A stretch of 18,976 nucleotides of DNA from Chloroflexota bacterium (GCA_016875645.1 VGPE01000026.1:1-18976); one strand, 5' to 3'; positions 8,195-15,129 are shown, counted from the stretch's first letter. The notes: generated by a model not told the origin, from the letters alone. Numbers and translations: made by a program.

Positions 8195-8221
8195 TGACCG
8201 GCGCGCCTCCGGCGTCGGTCA
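8195..8221. terminator. Hairpin between convergent LCP gene and ilvE
   Basis: TGACCGGCGC (8195-8204) can pair with GCGTCGGTCA (8212-8221), giving a 10-bp stem with one G-U pair and a 7-nt loop. It lies between two convergent stop codons (8087 and 8234), where a bidirectional terminator is expected. No T-run follows on either strand, so this could be a weak terminator or simply a GC-rich inverted repeat. The rest of 8088-8233 shows nothing further. Confidence 0.35.
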
Positions 8222-8233
8222 ACTCGCGCGAGC

Positions 8234-9205
8234 TCAGTAGATCGGCGTCACCCAGTGCGAGTACTCGGGCACGCGTCCGCGAACGATGTCGAAGTAGCGA
8301 TCCTTGATCTGGGCCGTGATCGGGCCGATGGCGCCTGAGCCGACCGCGCGATGGTCAACCTCGATCACGGGTGACACCTGGGCGCCGGTCCCGCACATGA
8401 AGGCCTCATCGGCGACGTAGACCTCTGTCCGGTCGATGGAGCGCTCGAGCGTCGGGATCTTGAGCTCGGCCGCGATCTCGAGGATCCCCGCGCGCGTGAT
8501 CCCCTCGAGGATGTCGTCCGACACCGGGGGCGTGATCAGGATGCCGTCCCGGACGATGAACAGGTTCTCCGCCGAGCCTTCGGACGCGTGACCGTCGGCG
8601 GTGAGGACGAGCGCCTCATCGAAGCCGTTGAGCATCGCCTCGGTCTTGGCAAACGCGCTGTTGACGTACGCGCCCACGATCTTGCTGCGGGCCGGCAGCG
8701 CGTCGTCCTGCACCCGCCGCCAGGACACCGTGCCCACCCGGATGCCAGTGTCGACATCCACGTAGTTGCCGAACGGCAGGGCGAGGACATAGAGCTGATG
8801 CTCAAGGCCGTGGAGCTTGACGCCGATGGCGCGCGTGCTCTTGTAGAACGACGGCCGGATATAGGCGTCCTGGCGGAACCCGTTGCGGCGGGCGACCTCG
8901 ACGATCAGCGAGGTCAACTCGTCCACCGACGGAATGTCGGCCATCAGCAGGACCTTGCACGAATTGCGGATGCGCTCCACGTGCTCGCGGACCTTGAGGG
9001 CGTAGAGCTGACCTTGCTCCTCATTCCAGTACGCGCGGATCCCCTCGAAGACCGCCGTCCCGTACATGAAGGCGTGGGTCATGATGCTGACCTTTGCCTC
9101 GCGCAGCGGAGCGAACCTGCCCTCGAAGTAGCAGATCATGCTGTCGGGATCGATGGGCGCGGCGGCCGCGGCCGGCGCGGTCGCGGTGGCATTCTGGGTC
9201 AGCAT
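8234..9205 (-). CDS. ilvE: Branched-chain amino acid aminotransferase
   Basis: PLP-dependent class IV (fold type IV) transaminase that interconverts Leu, Ile and Val with their 2-oxo acids using 2-oxoglutarate/glutamate. The 323-residue length is typical. HAFMYGTAVFEGIRAYW at 44-60 is the conserved substrate-binding start. The PLP lysine is Lys175 in ARSKIVGAYVNSAFAKTEA. EGSAENLFIV at 209-218 holds the glutamate that contacts the cofactor ring nitrogen, and ITRAGILEIA with the later FMCGTGAQVSPV complete the phosphate and carboxylate sites. The ATG at 9203-9205 is well supported by AGGAG (9212-9216) 6 nt upstream. Residues 1-22 are an Ala/Pro-rich extension; Met23 begins the core. No other branched-chain biosynthesis gene is next to it, so it appears to be a single-gene unit. 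Confidence 0.95.
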   Translation of the reverse strand: MLTQNATATAPAAAAAPIDPDSMICYFEGRFAPLREAKVSIMTHAFMYGTAVFEGIRAYWNEEQGQLYALKVREHVERIRNSCKVLLMADIPSVDELTSLIVEVARRNGFRQDAYIRPSFYKSTRAIGVKLHGLEHQLYVLALPFGNYVDVDTGIRVGTVSWRRVQDDALPARSKIVGAYVNSAFAKTEAMLNGFDEALVLTADGHASEGSAENLFIVRDGILITPPVSDDILEGITRAGILEIAAELKIPTLERSIDRTEVYVADEAFMCGTGAQVSPVIEVDHRAVGSGAIGPITAQIKDRYFDIVRGRVPEYSHWVTPIY

Positions 9206-9326
9206 CGTGCGCTCCTGCAGGCCTCACAGCGGCCAGGTTGAGGCCGACAGGGTAGCGCAGCGCGAGCCCTCTGGCGAGTCGCAACCCCTTGGCCGCACGG
9301 GTTCGTCGCGACGGATGGACGCCGGC

Positions 9327-10388
9327 TCAGTGGCTCAGGCTCGGACCCGAGGTGACGACATACGCGAACACGATCCCCAGATACACCGCGTAGAACAGGC
9401 CGCCCACCAGGAGGTGCCGGCCGTTCAGGCTGCCCCGGCGCGCCATCGGAATGAAGATCGCAGCCGAGGACAGGAACGCGATCCCGGCGGAAGCAAAGGC
9501 CACCATGGACCCGCCGCTGATCGACCATGCGCTCGATGCGAAGATCAGCGCGACGACGGTCGGGATCGTGCTCTGGAACACCATCGCGCCCGTGATGTTG
9601 CCCATCGCAAGCGTGTCCTTGCCCTGGCGGATCCAGATCACGCTGTTGAACTTCTCGGGCAACTCGGTTGCGATCGGGGCGATGATCAGGGCCAGGAGTA
9701 CCTCGGCCACGCCGAGTGCGCTCGCCAGGCGCTCCACCGCCCCCACGAACGCGATCGCACCGACGACGATCAGGCCGAGCGACACCAGGACCTGCACCGA
9801 GACCACCCGCAACCGCGGCGACGTCGTCTCAAGGTCAGCGCCGCGATCCAGGCGGCGAAGCCGGAGGGGCGCGAGGTCGACGTCGCCTCCGCCATGCTCG
9901 GCTTGGAAATGCGCCCTGACATACCAGGCATAGATCGCGAGCAGGCCGCCGGCCACGGCATACCTTGGCCAGGCGAGATCCGCCGGCAGGAAGGCCACGC
10001 CGACGGCGAGGCCATACGCGATCGCGAAGTAGCGCATGTCATGGGCGAGAACCGACGTGGACACGGGCATCGTGGTGGCGCTGCTTCGGCGCCGCGCACT
10101 CAGCAGAACCGCGGCACCGGTCACGAACATCGCCAGCGTCGCCAGCATGAACGGCGCCCCCAGGATCGCCCCGATGCCCACCGCGTGGGACGCCTCGCCG
10201 CCACCGAACACGATTGCGATGATCGGGATCATCGTTTCGGGGAGCGCCGTGCCGACCGCGGCGAGCACGGACCCCACGGCTCCTTCCGCCAGCTGGAGCT
10301 TGTGCCCGAACCACTCGATGCCGTTGGTGAACAGTTCGGCGCCGAGCAGGATGATCACGAACGCGATGACGAGCAGGATGACGTCCAT
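9327..10388 (-). CDS. Sodium/calcium exchanger family (CaCA) membrane protein
   Basis: Predicted cation antiporter of the Ca2+:cation antiporter superfamily, similar in plan to bacterial YrbG/CaxA-like proteins. The 353-residue protein has about ten hydrophobic helices in two inverted halves. The first alpha repeat has AVGTALPETMIPIIA (residues 44-58) and the second has APIATELPEKFNSVIWIRQG (237-256). Glu51 and Glu245, in the two LPE motifs, match the ion-binding acidic residues. GNITGAMVFQST (263-274) corresponds to the family's GNxxGSNxFN segment. A charged cytosolic-type loop (about 162-195) divides the halves. The start ATG at 10386-10388 lies 24 nt after the DUF1634 stop, so it is probably the last gene of that unit. 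Which ions are exchanged cannot be read from sequence; the second motif's ATELPE departs from the usual GTSLPE. Confidence 0.82.
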   Translation of the reverse strand: MDVILLVIAFVIILLGAELFTNGIEWFGHKLQLAEGAVGSVLAAVGTALPETMIPIIAIVFGGGEASHAVGIGAILGAPFMLATLAMFVTGAAVLLSARRRSSATTMPVSTSVLAHDMRYFAIAYGLAVGVAFLPADLAWPRYAVAGGLLAIYAWYVRAHFQAEHGGGDVDLAPLRLRRLDRGADLETTSPRLRVVSVQVLVSLGLIVVGAIAFVGAVERLASALGVAEVLLALIIAPIATELPEKFNSVIWIRQGKDTLAMGNITGAMVFQSTIPTVVALIFASSAWSISGGSMVAFASAGIAFLSSAAIFIPMARRGSLNGRHLLVGGLFYAVYLGIVFAYVVTSGPSLSH

Positions 10389-10412
10389 GGCCGGGTCAGT
10401 CGTCCCGAGGGA

Positions 10413-10781
10413 TCAGGACTGGCCGACGGAGAGCGCGATGCCGACGGCAATGACCGCCAGGACGCCGGCCGACACCAGCGTCATCGTCCGGTCGCGCTGG
10501 GCGGCAAACCCGATGACCGATGCAGCGACCCGGCTGGCCGGGGTCGCCAACACGACGATCAGGCCAAGCCACAGGAAGCCCTCTGGCCGCAGGGCCAGGA
10601 TGTCAGCCGGGATCATGGCCAGGTCGAGCGACTGGTCGGCCGGCTCGAGCGGCGAGCGCCCGGCGAGCGCCATCAGGACGACACCGATGGCCAGGAGCGT
10701 CACGCTCGCGAGGGCGCCCAGGTTGAGCAGCCGCGCGATCAGCAACTCCAGGCGGCGGCCAGGGGCGTCCTGCCCTGCCAT
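10413..10781 (-). CDS. DUF1634 domain membrane protein
   Basis: Small integral membrane protein of 122 residues with three hydrophobic segments: about 23-41, 70-86 and 99-117. Family hallmarks are the N-terminal LLNLGALASVTLLAIGVVLM, the central DLAMIPADILALRPEGFLWLGLIVVLATP with its conserved 'RPEGFLxLGLxxLxxTP', and AASVIGFAAQRDRTMTLVSAGVLAVI. DUF1634 proteins are known mainly as neighbours of TauE/SafE-type exporters, and here the start codon overlaps the TauE/SafE stop by one base (TGATG), supporting coupled translation and a shared function. The molecular role of DUF1634 is not established; an accessory subunit of the exporter is inference. Length is normal and nothing is truncated. Confidence 0.85.
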   Translation of the reverse strand: MAGQDAPGRRLELLIARLLNLGALASVTLLAIGVVLMALAGRSPLEPADQSLDLAMIPADILALRPEGFLWLGLIVVLATPASRVAASVIGFAAQRDRTMTLVSAGVLAVIAVGIALSVGQS

Positions 10782-11722
10782 CAGCCCGGTCCCATGGCGC
10801 GCAGGGCCATCTGGATTGCCGTATACAGCAGGACGACCACAAAAAGGGCGCGCAGGACGCGGACGTCGACCCGGTGGGCGATGCGCGAACCGATGGACGC
10901 TCCGACGAAGACGCCGACTGCAGTCGGGCCGGCCACCAGCGGATCGATGCCGCCGCGGAGCAGGTAGACGATCGCGCCGGCCGACGCCGTGACCCCGATC
11001 ATCAGGTTGCTCGTCGCGGTCGCGACGCGAAGCGGAACGCCCATCAACAGGTTCATCACGGGCACCTTGATGATGCCGCCACCAACTCCCAGCAGGGCCG
11101 AGGTGACTCCCGCCGCCAGGGAGCCGGCGACGCCCGGACCCACGTTGCGCACCCGATAGTCAGGTGTCGAGAGCCGGTCGAGCACGGTGGGCCGGACCAC
11201 CTGCCCGCGCTCCGCTGGGCGCTCCTCGACGGCCGCGCCGACCGCGAGGTCGTCAACGATCGGCGGCACTGCAGCAGCCAGCTCTTCCGATGCCTCGGCC
11301 GGCGGGATCCCGGGGGGCGTCGGTGGGGCAAGTGCCGGCGAGACGTCCGTCCGCTTGGCCGGCTCGCGCCGCCGGATCATCGAGATCGCGACGTAGACCA
11401 GGAGCAGCGCGAACAGGCCCGCGAGGATCCGGTCCGAAAGGGTGAACGCAATGAGCCCGCCGACCAGGGCGCCGAGCGCAGTGAAGAACTCCAGCGTCAT
11501 CCCGAGGCGAAGGTTGGCAACCCGTCGCTGCAGAAAGACGCCCGCTGACGCGCTGCTGGTCACGATCACGCAGACCAGGCTGATCGCGACCGCCTCGCGG
11601 ATGGAGAGGTTGAACCCGAACGTGAGCAGCGGGACGATCAGAAGCCCGCCGCCGAGGCCCAGGAGCGACCCGAAGGTGCCGGCGGCGACTCCGCCGCCCA
11701 TCATCACGAGTGCAGCGATCAT
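10781..11722 (-). CDS. TauE/SafE-family sulfite/organosulfonate exporter-like permease
   Basis: Membrane protein of the TauE/SafE (TSUP) family, linked in known cases to export of sulfite, sulfoacetate or related anions. The 313 residues form two homologous halves, each opening with a glycine-rich signature: GTFGSLLGLGGGLLIVPLLT (15-34) and TSALLGVGGGIIKVPVMNLL (207-226). The second half continues with ATATSNLMIGVTASAGAI. Between the halves is a long hydrophilic Pro/Ala/Glu-rich loop (about 117-195), larger than in typical ~250-residue members. The ATG at 11720-11722 has no strong Shine-Dalgarno sequence; upstream, 55 bp separate it from the rpsR stop, so read-through from the ribosomal operon is possible. 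It is followed directly by DUF1634. The substrate is not determinable from sequence. Confidence 0.88.
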   Translation of the reverse strand: MIAALVMMGGGVAAGTFGSLLGLGGGLLIVPLLTFGFNLSIREAVAISLVCVIVTSSASAGVFLQRRVANLRLGMTLEFFTALGALVGGLIAFTLSDRILAGLFALLLVYVAISMIRRREPAKRTDVSPALAPPTPPGIPPAEASEELAAAVPPIVDDLAVGAAVEERPAERGQVVRPTVLDRLSTPDYRVRNVGPGVAGSLAAGVTSALLGVGGGIIKVPVMNLLMGVPLRVATATSNLMIGVTASAGAIVYLLRGGIDPLVAGPTAVGVFVGASIGSRIAHRVDVRVLRALFVVVLLYTAIQMALRAMGPG

Positions 11723-11777
11723 CCGATGCGATCGGGAACGGCGGGCGCGCGCATCGGCGCAGCGAGCCTGATGAACG

Positions 11778-12050
11778 CTACGGGCGCAGGTGCTGCGGCG
11801 CGACGGGCAGGAGCGCGACGTGGCGGGCCCGCTTCAGGGCGATCGCCAGTTCCCGCTGGTGGCCGGCGCACGTGCCGGTCTTGCGGCGCGGCTCGATCTT
11901 TGCCCGCTCGGACAGATATCGGCGGAGGCGGTTGACCTCCTTGTAGTCGATGCCGGCCGTCTTGTCGGCGCAGAAGGCACAGACTTTTCGGCGGCGTCGA
12001 TCCCGGTAGTAATCGTCGCGCTTCTTGGCTCGAGGGCTGCTCGGGGGCAT
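11778..12050 (-). CDS. rpsR: 30S ribosomal protein bS18
   Basis: Small-subunit ribosomal protein that pairs with bS6 on the platform near the central domain of 16S rRNA. The 90 residues contain RRRRKVCAFCADKTAGIDYK, then LRRYLSERAKIEPRRKTGTC, then AGHQRELAIALKRARHVALL, an almost complete match to the family core. It is the zinc-type form: Cys24 and Cys27 (CAFC) with Cys61 and His64 (CAGH). AAGGAG at 12057-12062 is an excellent ribosome binding site 6 nt before the ATG. It is third in the rpsF-ssb-rpsR operon; the common next gene, rplI, is not present. Confidence 0.97.
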   Translation of the reverse strand: MPPSSPRAKKRDDYYRDRRRRKVCAFCADKTAGIDYKEVNRLRRYLSERAKIEPRRKTGTCAGHQRELAIALKRARHVALLPVAPQHLRP

Positions 12051-12105
12051 GAGGTTCTCCTTGGGCAGCGGCCGTGGTGGGCGACCGCCGACTGTCAGTC
12101 AGGCG

Positions 12106-12585
12106 TCAGAAGGGCAGGTCGTCGATGTCGGGCTCGTCGAGGCCACCGCCGGAACGGCCGCCGCCGGAGGGCGCGGGGCCGGATGGGCCGGGTGCAGATC
12201 CGGCATCCGGGCGACCACCGGTCCGCGGCTGGAACCCCGGGTCGCCATCCTCACGTGTCCGGCGCTCGAGGTTCTGGATCCGGTCGGCGATGAGCTCGGT
12301 GGTGTACCGCTTCTGGCCGTCCTGACCCTCCCACTGGCGGGTCTGGAGACGGCCCTCGACGTACACCTTGTTGCCCTTGCGCAGGTTCTCGGCGGCGCGC
12401 GCACCGGTCGGGCCCCAGGCCACGACGCGGAACCACTCCGTCTCCTCCTGCCACTCCCCGTCCTGGCCCTTGAAGTTGCGGTTGACCGCAACCGTGAACT
12501 GGGTGACGGCCTGGCCGCTCGGCGTGTAGCGCATCTCCGGGTCACGGCCAAGGTTGCCGATGATCATCGCCTTGTTCAGCGACAT
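12106..12585 (-). CDS. ssb: Single-stranded DNA-binding protein
   Basis: Binds single-stranded DNA during replication, recombination and repair and recruits partner enzymes. The 159 residues comprise an OB-fold (about 1-108) with MSLNKAMIIGNLGRDPEMRY, then EETEWFRVVAWGPTGARAAE, then LRKGNKVYVEGRLQTRQWEG. A Gly/Pro/Ser-rich disordered linker (about 112-148) leads to the acidic tip DIDDLPF, the partner-binding peptide with its essential terminal Phe. The start at 12583-12585 is chosen because GGGAG precedes it by 8 nt and MSLNK is the usual N-terminus; the frame continues upstream only through rpsF sequence. It lies between rpsF and rpsR, the classical arrangement that coordinates ssb with ribosomal proteins. 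Confidence 0.97.
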   Translation of the reverse strand: MSLNKAMIIGNLGRDPEMRYTPSGQAVTQFTVAVNRNFKGQDGEWQEETEWFRVVAWGPTGARAAENLRKGNKVYVEGRLQTRQWEGQDGQKRYTTELIADRIQNLERRTREDGDPGFQPRTGGRPDAGSAPGPSGPAPSGGGRSGGGLDEPDIDDLPF

Positions 12586-12598
12586 CGCGCGAACTCCC

Positions 12599-13024
12599 TC
12601 ACTCGATGGCGGCGGGTGCGGCCTCGCTCTCGGACTCGTCGATCCGCTCCACGATGTCCAGGTCCTCGTCCTCGTCGGAGGGCGGCGACGAAAGGTCGGC
12701 CGCATCCTCCGCGCCCTCGCGACGGGCAGCACGAACGGGACGTTCGACGCGAGTCACGAGGTGTCGGAGCACCTCTTCGGTGATGAGCAGGCCGCGCTCC
12801 AGCTCGGCGATGGCCTCGGCCGGGGCCTCGAAGATGAGGATGTGGTACGAACCCTCGCGATGTCCGGCAATGGAATACGCCAGTCGGCGGCGGCCCCACG
12901 GGGCGACCTTCACGATCTGGCCGCCCGACGCGGCGAGTCCACGGGTGGTGCGGTCAAGGACCGCCTGGATCCGGTCATCCGGCACGTCCGGACGAAGGAC
13001 CAGCATCAACTCATAGCGGCGCAT
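12599..13024 (-). CDS. rpsF: 30S ribosomal protein bS6
   Basis: Small-subunit ribosomal protein that forms a heterodimer with bS18. The core (about 1-97) opens with MRRYELMLVLRPDVPDDRIQ, then VKVAPWGRRRLAYSIAGHRE, then GSYHILIFEAPAEAIAELER, the characteristic ferredoxin-like fold signature. An acidic tail of about 40 residues (rich in Asp, Glu and Ser) extends it to 141 residues; such tails are variable, and in E. coli the bS6 tail is glutamylated. The ATG at 13022-13024 is preceded by GAGG, with AAGGAG slightly further up. It is the first gene of the rpsF-ssb-rpsR operon; ssb starts 13 nt after its stop. Confidence 0.96.
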   Translation of the reverse strand: MRRYELMLVLRPDVPDDRIQAVLDRTTRGLAASGGQIVKVAPWGRRRLAYSIAGHREGSYHILIFEAPAEAIAELERGLLITEEVLRHLVTRVERPVRAARREGAEDAADLSSPPSDEDEDLDIVERIDESESEAAPAAIE

Positions 13025-13134
13025 TCCGCCTCAGTGCTCCTTCCTCTGGGAAATGCCCCGCTTGGCGTGCCGGAATTGGCGGTTGCGCGCTCGAAGTGCG
13101 CCCGGTGCTGCGTGCGGAGCCGAAAGGACGACAG

Positions 13135-13143
13135 ATGGTAGCA
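13135..13143 (-). promoter_or_regulatory. Extended -10 promoter of the rpsF-ssb-rpsR operon
   Basis: On the minus strand TGCTACCAT is an extended -10 element (TGn followed by TACCAT). No -35 hexamer is evident at 16-18 bp. Transcription from here would begin near 13128 and leave a leader of about 100 nt before rpsF, long enough for an autoregulatory RNA fold. The same TGCTAnnnT form recurs upstream of tRNA-Phe and lemA in this window. Confidence 0.45.
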
Positions 13144-13233
13144 CGGCGGCCTCTCGGGCCCTGCCGATCGGCCCGCAACTCCAGCCGAGGCGATGCCGGC
13201 GGCCACCCACTCGGGGGCCCAATGGGACTTTCG

Positions 13234-13242
13234 TGGGATACT
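13234..13242 (+). promoter_or_regulatory. Possible extended -10 promoter of the CpaE-like gene
   Basis: TGGGATACT on the plus strand fits TGn followed by a -10-like GATACT, about 60 bp before the chosen GTG. No -35 hexamer is visible. It lies in the 277-bp region between divergent rpsF and the CpaE-like gene. Apart from this element, the rpsF promoter and a 6-bp GC-rich inverted repeat (CGGGCC...GGCCCG around 13155-13175), I see nothing in that stretch. Confidence 0.3.
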
Positions 13243-13301
13243 CGCCCGGGCCCGCGTTCGCGATCCTGACCGCATCACGGTTTCTGTCATCTGGAGTCAC
13301 T

Positions 13302-13700
13302 GTGCCGGCCAGCAGCATCCTGCTCTTCGCGTCAGACCCCACATCGGGCGAAGCGCTGCGCTCGACGCTGTCGAGCACCGGATACGGCGTGACGATCGCG
13401 ATCGACCGCGAGTCGCTGCTGCGTCTCGCCACCGCGGATCAACACCTGATCGTTCTCGACGCCGGCGACGCCAGTCCATCTGCTGCTGACCTGTGTCGCG
13501 ACCTGCGTGCCCACCCGTCGCTCGCGAGCGTGCCGGTCCTGTGCATCGGGCAGACTGACGATGTCGAAGAGCGGATCCGGTTCCTCGAAGCCGGTGCGGA
13601 CGACGTGGTGGCCAGGCCCTTCGATGCGCGGGGGCTCGAAGCGCGCGTGGAGGCGCTGCTGCTCCGCTACCGCCGGTCGCGTGACCTCGAGCCGGTCCCC
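13302..13700 (+). pseudogene. N-terminal pseudo-receiver half of a CpaE-like protein (apparent frameshift from the ATPase half)
   Basis: The first ~133 codons encode a CheY-like receiver fold, as in CpaE-type regulators of Flp/Tad pili. The GTG at 13302-13304 is the start, with GGAG 5 nt upstream. Visible pattern: SSILLFASDP, then HLIVLDAGDA (the possible phospho-acceptor region), VPVLCIGQTDD, and AGADDVVARPF. The usual Lys in the last motif is Arg and the usual Thr/Ser in the fourth strand appears to be Gly, so normal phosphorylation is doubtful. This frame never meets a stop before the domain ends; it runs on into out-of-frame sequence, while the matching ATPase lies one frame away. The simplest reading is a single-base indel near the CCCC run at 13697-13700, giving a fused product of about 405 residues if corrected. 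A sequencing error or programmed +1 shift cannot be excluded. Confidence 0.6.
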
Positions 13701-14520
13701 AGCCCGGGAACCGGCGCGCGCCGGCGGGCTCGTCGTGGTCTTCAGCCCGAAGGGCGGTGTCGGTACCACGACCGTCGCGGTGAACATCGCCACGCTCGCG
13801 GCGCAGGTGCATCCGGGCCGTGCACTGCTCGTCGACCTCGATCTGCAGTTCGGCCAGGTCGCCACGCACCTCAACCTCGCCGCCAGCCACTCGCTGATCG
13901 ACCTCGCGCGGGACGAGGAGTCCGTTCGCGATCCCGATCTGCTGGCCCCGTTCCTGGCCGAGCATCAGAGCGGGCTGCGGGTGCTCCAGGCGCCCGGCTC
14001 CCCCGAGCTCGCCCAGCTGGTCACGGGTCGCAACGTGGAGCGACTGATCAGCGGGCTCTCCAGCGTGTTCGAGGTGGTGGTCGTCGACTCCGGGTCGACG
14101 CTCGACGAGCGTTCGCTGGCCGCCCTGGAGCTCGCGGACCGGATCGTCATCCCGATCACCCCGGAGCTGGGTTCGCTCAAAGCGCTGTCGACGATGCTGG
14201 ATTACCTCAACGAGATCGGCTCGCTGATGAGCAAGGCCACCTTCGTCCTGAACAACCTGTTCGCCAAGGATCTGCTCAAGGCCAGCGATATCGAAGGCGC
14301 CCTGGGTACGCGAATCGCGATGGAGCTTCCGTACGATCCGCTGGTCTACCTGAAAGCCGTCAACGAGGGCGTCCCGGTCCTGACAGGCTCACCGAAGTCC
14401 GCCCCAGCCGACAAGCTGGGCAAACTGGCGACCACAGCCCTTGGCAACGACTCGACGCCACAGCCGTCGACGGCCGTCGAACGTCGGCGGGGCTTCGCGC
14501 GACTGCTTCACCGGGCCTGA
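13681..14520 (+). CDS. CpaE/MinD/ParA-type ATPase (C-terminal half of a CpaE-like protein)
   Basis: Deviant Walker A ATPase of the SIMIBI class. Residues about 14-30 contain VVVFSPKGGVGTTTVAVNIA with the signature KGGVGTT. ALLVDLDLQFGQVATHLNL is the Walker A' segment, and FEVVVVDSGSTLDERSLAAL is the Walker B-like strand. RIVIPITPELGSLKAL and FVLNNLF continue the family plan. CpaE proteins place Flp/Tad pilus machinery, usually as a receiver-ATPase fusion; the preceding receiver domain is one frame off. The GTG at 13681 is the first usable start in this frame near the domain but has no Shine-Dalgarno sequence, so the natural start is probably the receiver's GTG at 13302. No tad/cpa pilus gene is in the window, so a general MinD-like role is possible. 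It converges on the tRNA-Leu(UAA) gene. Confidence 0.8.
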   Translation: MTSSRSPAREPARAGGLVVVFSPKGGVGTTTVAVNIATLAAQVHPGRALLVDLDLQFGQVATHLNLAASHSLIDLARDEESVRDPDLLAPFLAEHQSGLRVLQAPGSPELAQLVTGRNVERLISGLSSVFEVVVVDSGSTLDERSLAALELADRIVIPITPELGSLKALSTMLDYLNEIGSLMSKATFVLNNLFAKDLLKASDIEGALGTRIAMELPYDPLVYLKAVNEGVPVLTGSPKSAPADKLGKLATTALGNDSTPQPSTAVERRRGFARLLHRA

Positions 14521-14565
14521 TCGGGCGCGGCCCGGGCCTCGGGTCGTCCGGCCACGGATCAACCA

Positions 14566-14582
14566 CGGGTCGCGTGGACCCG
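14566..14582. terminator. Small GC hairpin between the CpaE-like gene and tRNA-Leu(UAA)
   Basis: CGGGTC (14566-14571) pairs with GACCCG (14577-14582) around a 5-nt loop, between convergent transcription units. There is no clear T-run on either strand, so it is only a candidate bidirectional terminator. Confidence 0.25.
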
Positions 14583-14617
14583 AGGGGCTTCCGGTCGAAC
14601 TCGGCCGAGCGCGCCAA

Positions 14618-14704
14618 TGGTGCCGGAGCAGGGGTTCGAACCCTGACGCCCTTGCGGGCCGCGGAGTTTAAGTCCGCTGCGTCTGCCGATTCCGCCACTC
14701 CGGC
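14618..14704 (-). tRNA. tRNA-Leu (anticodon UAA)
   Basis: Type II tRNA with long variable arm (variable stem closed around GCAA). The acceptor GCCGGAG (14698-14704) pairs with CTCCGGC; discriminator A and encoded CCA (14618-14620) follow. The anticodon loop reads CTTAAAC, giving UAA. The T arm contains GGTTCGAACC. It decodes UUA/UUG, and the 164-bp spacer from tRNA-Cys suggests a separate or loosely linked transcript. Confidence 0.95.
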
Positions 14705-14806
14705 GCGCGCAGAAGCGTAGTCGCCACAGGGGCCGGAAGCAGCGAAGCCCAGTCGCTTGTCGCGCGAACCGTCTCGGCGAACCCGGTGGTAAAGGAGCGC
14801 CGGCGG

Positions 14807-14825
14807 GCACCGCGATCGGCGGTGC
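14807..14825 (-). terminator. Possible terminator after tRNA-Cys
   Basis: GCACCGC (14807-14813) and GCGGTGC (14819-14825) form a perfect 7-bp stem with a 5-nt loop. It lies about 45 bp downstream of the tRNA-Cys 3' end on the minus strand and is followed further on by a short CTCCTTT. The tail is too far away for a textbook intrinsic terminator. Confidence 0.3.
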
Positions 14826-14868
14826 GCCCTGCGCTGCGTTCTCGGGAGGTCGAATGGTGCGGGGGAAG

Positions 14869-14944
14869 TGGAGGCGACGAGCGGATTCGAACCGCTGAAT
14901 AGAGGTTTTGCAGACCTCCCCCTTTACCACTTGGGTACGTCGCC
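14869..14944 (-). tRNA. tRNA-Cys (anticodon GCA)
   Basis: The acceptor GGCGACG (14938-14944) pairs with CGTCGCC; discriminator U and encoded CCA (14869-14871) follow. The anticodon loop reads CTGCAAA, giving GCA. The discriminator U is the identity element expected for tRNA-Cys. The T loop is TTCGAAT. Confidence 0.96.
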
Positions 14945-14999
14945 TCGACGCGGCCGGTCAGGGGAACCGGCGTAGATGTCAGGCCCGGGCGGGCCGGCG

Positions 15000-15073
15000 T
15001 GGCTGCCCCTCGAGGATTCGAACCTCGCCTAACGGATCCAAAGTCCGCTGTCCTACCACTAGACGAAGGGGCA
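15000..15073 (-). tRNA. tRNA-Gln (anticodon UUG)
   Basis: The acceptor TGCCCCT (15067-15073) pairs with AGGGGCA; discriminator G and encoded CCA follow. The loop CTTTGGA gives UUG. The first base U and discriminator G are typical of tRNA-Gln. It is charged directly by GlnRS or through the Glu-tRNA amidotransferase route; the window does not tell which. Confidence 0.96.
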
Positions 15074-15129
15074 CCGGTCCAGTCGCTGGCGGGAGGCCGG
15101 AGCCAGACCGGTCCATGAAGACAGGAGAT

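Noticed and set aside
9206..9326. Promoter for ilvE with -10 TACCCT (9249-9254)
   Set aside because: A plausible hexamer but no -35 at standard spacing and no TG extension; too weak to list.
9138..10967. A 609-codon plus-strand open frame opposite ilvE, the CaCA exchanger and DUF1634
   Set aside because: It is a mirror frame crossing several real genes and their gaps, with low-complexity Arg/Asp/Gly/His content.
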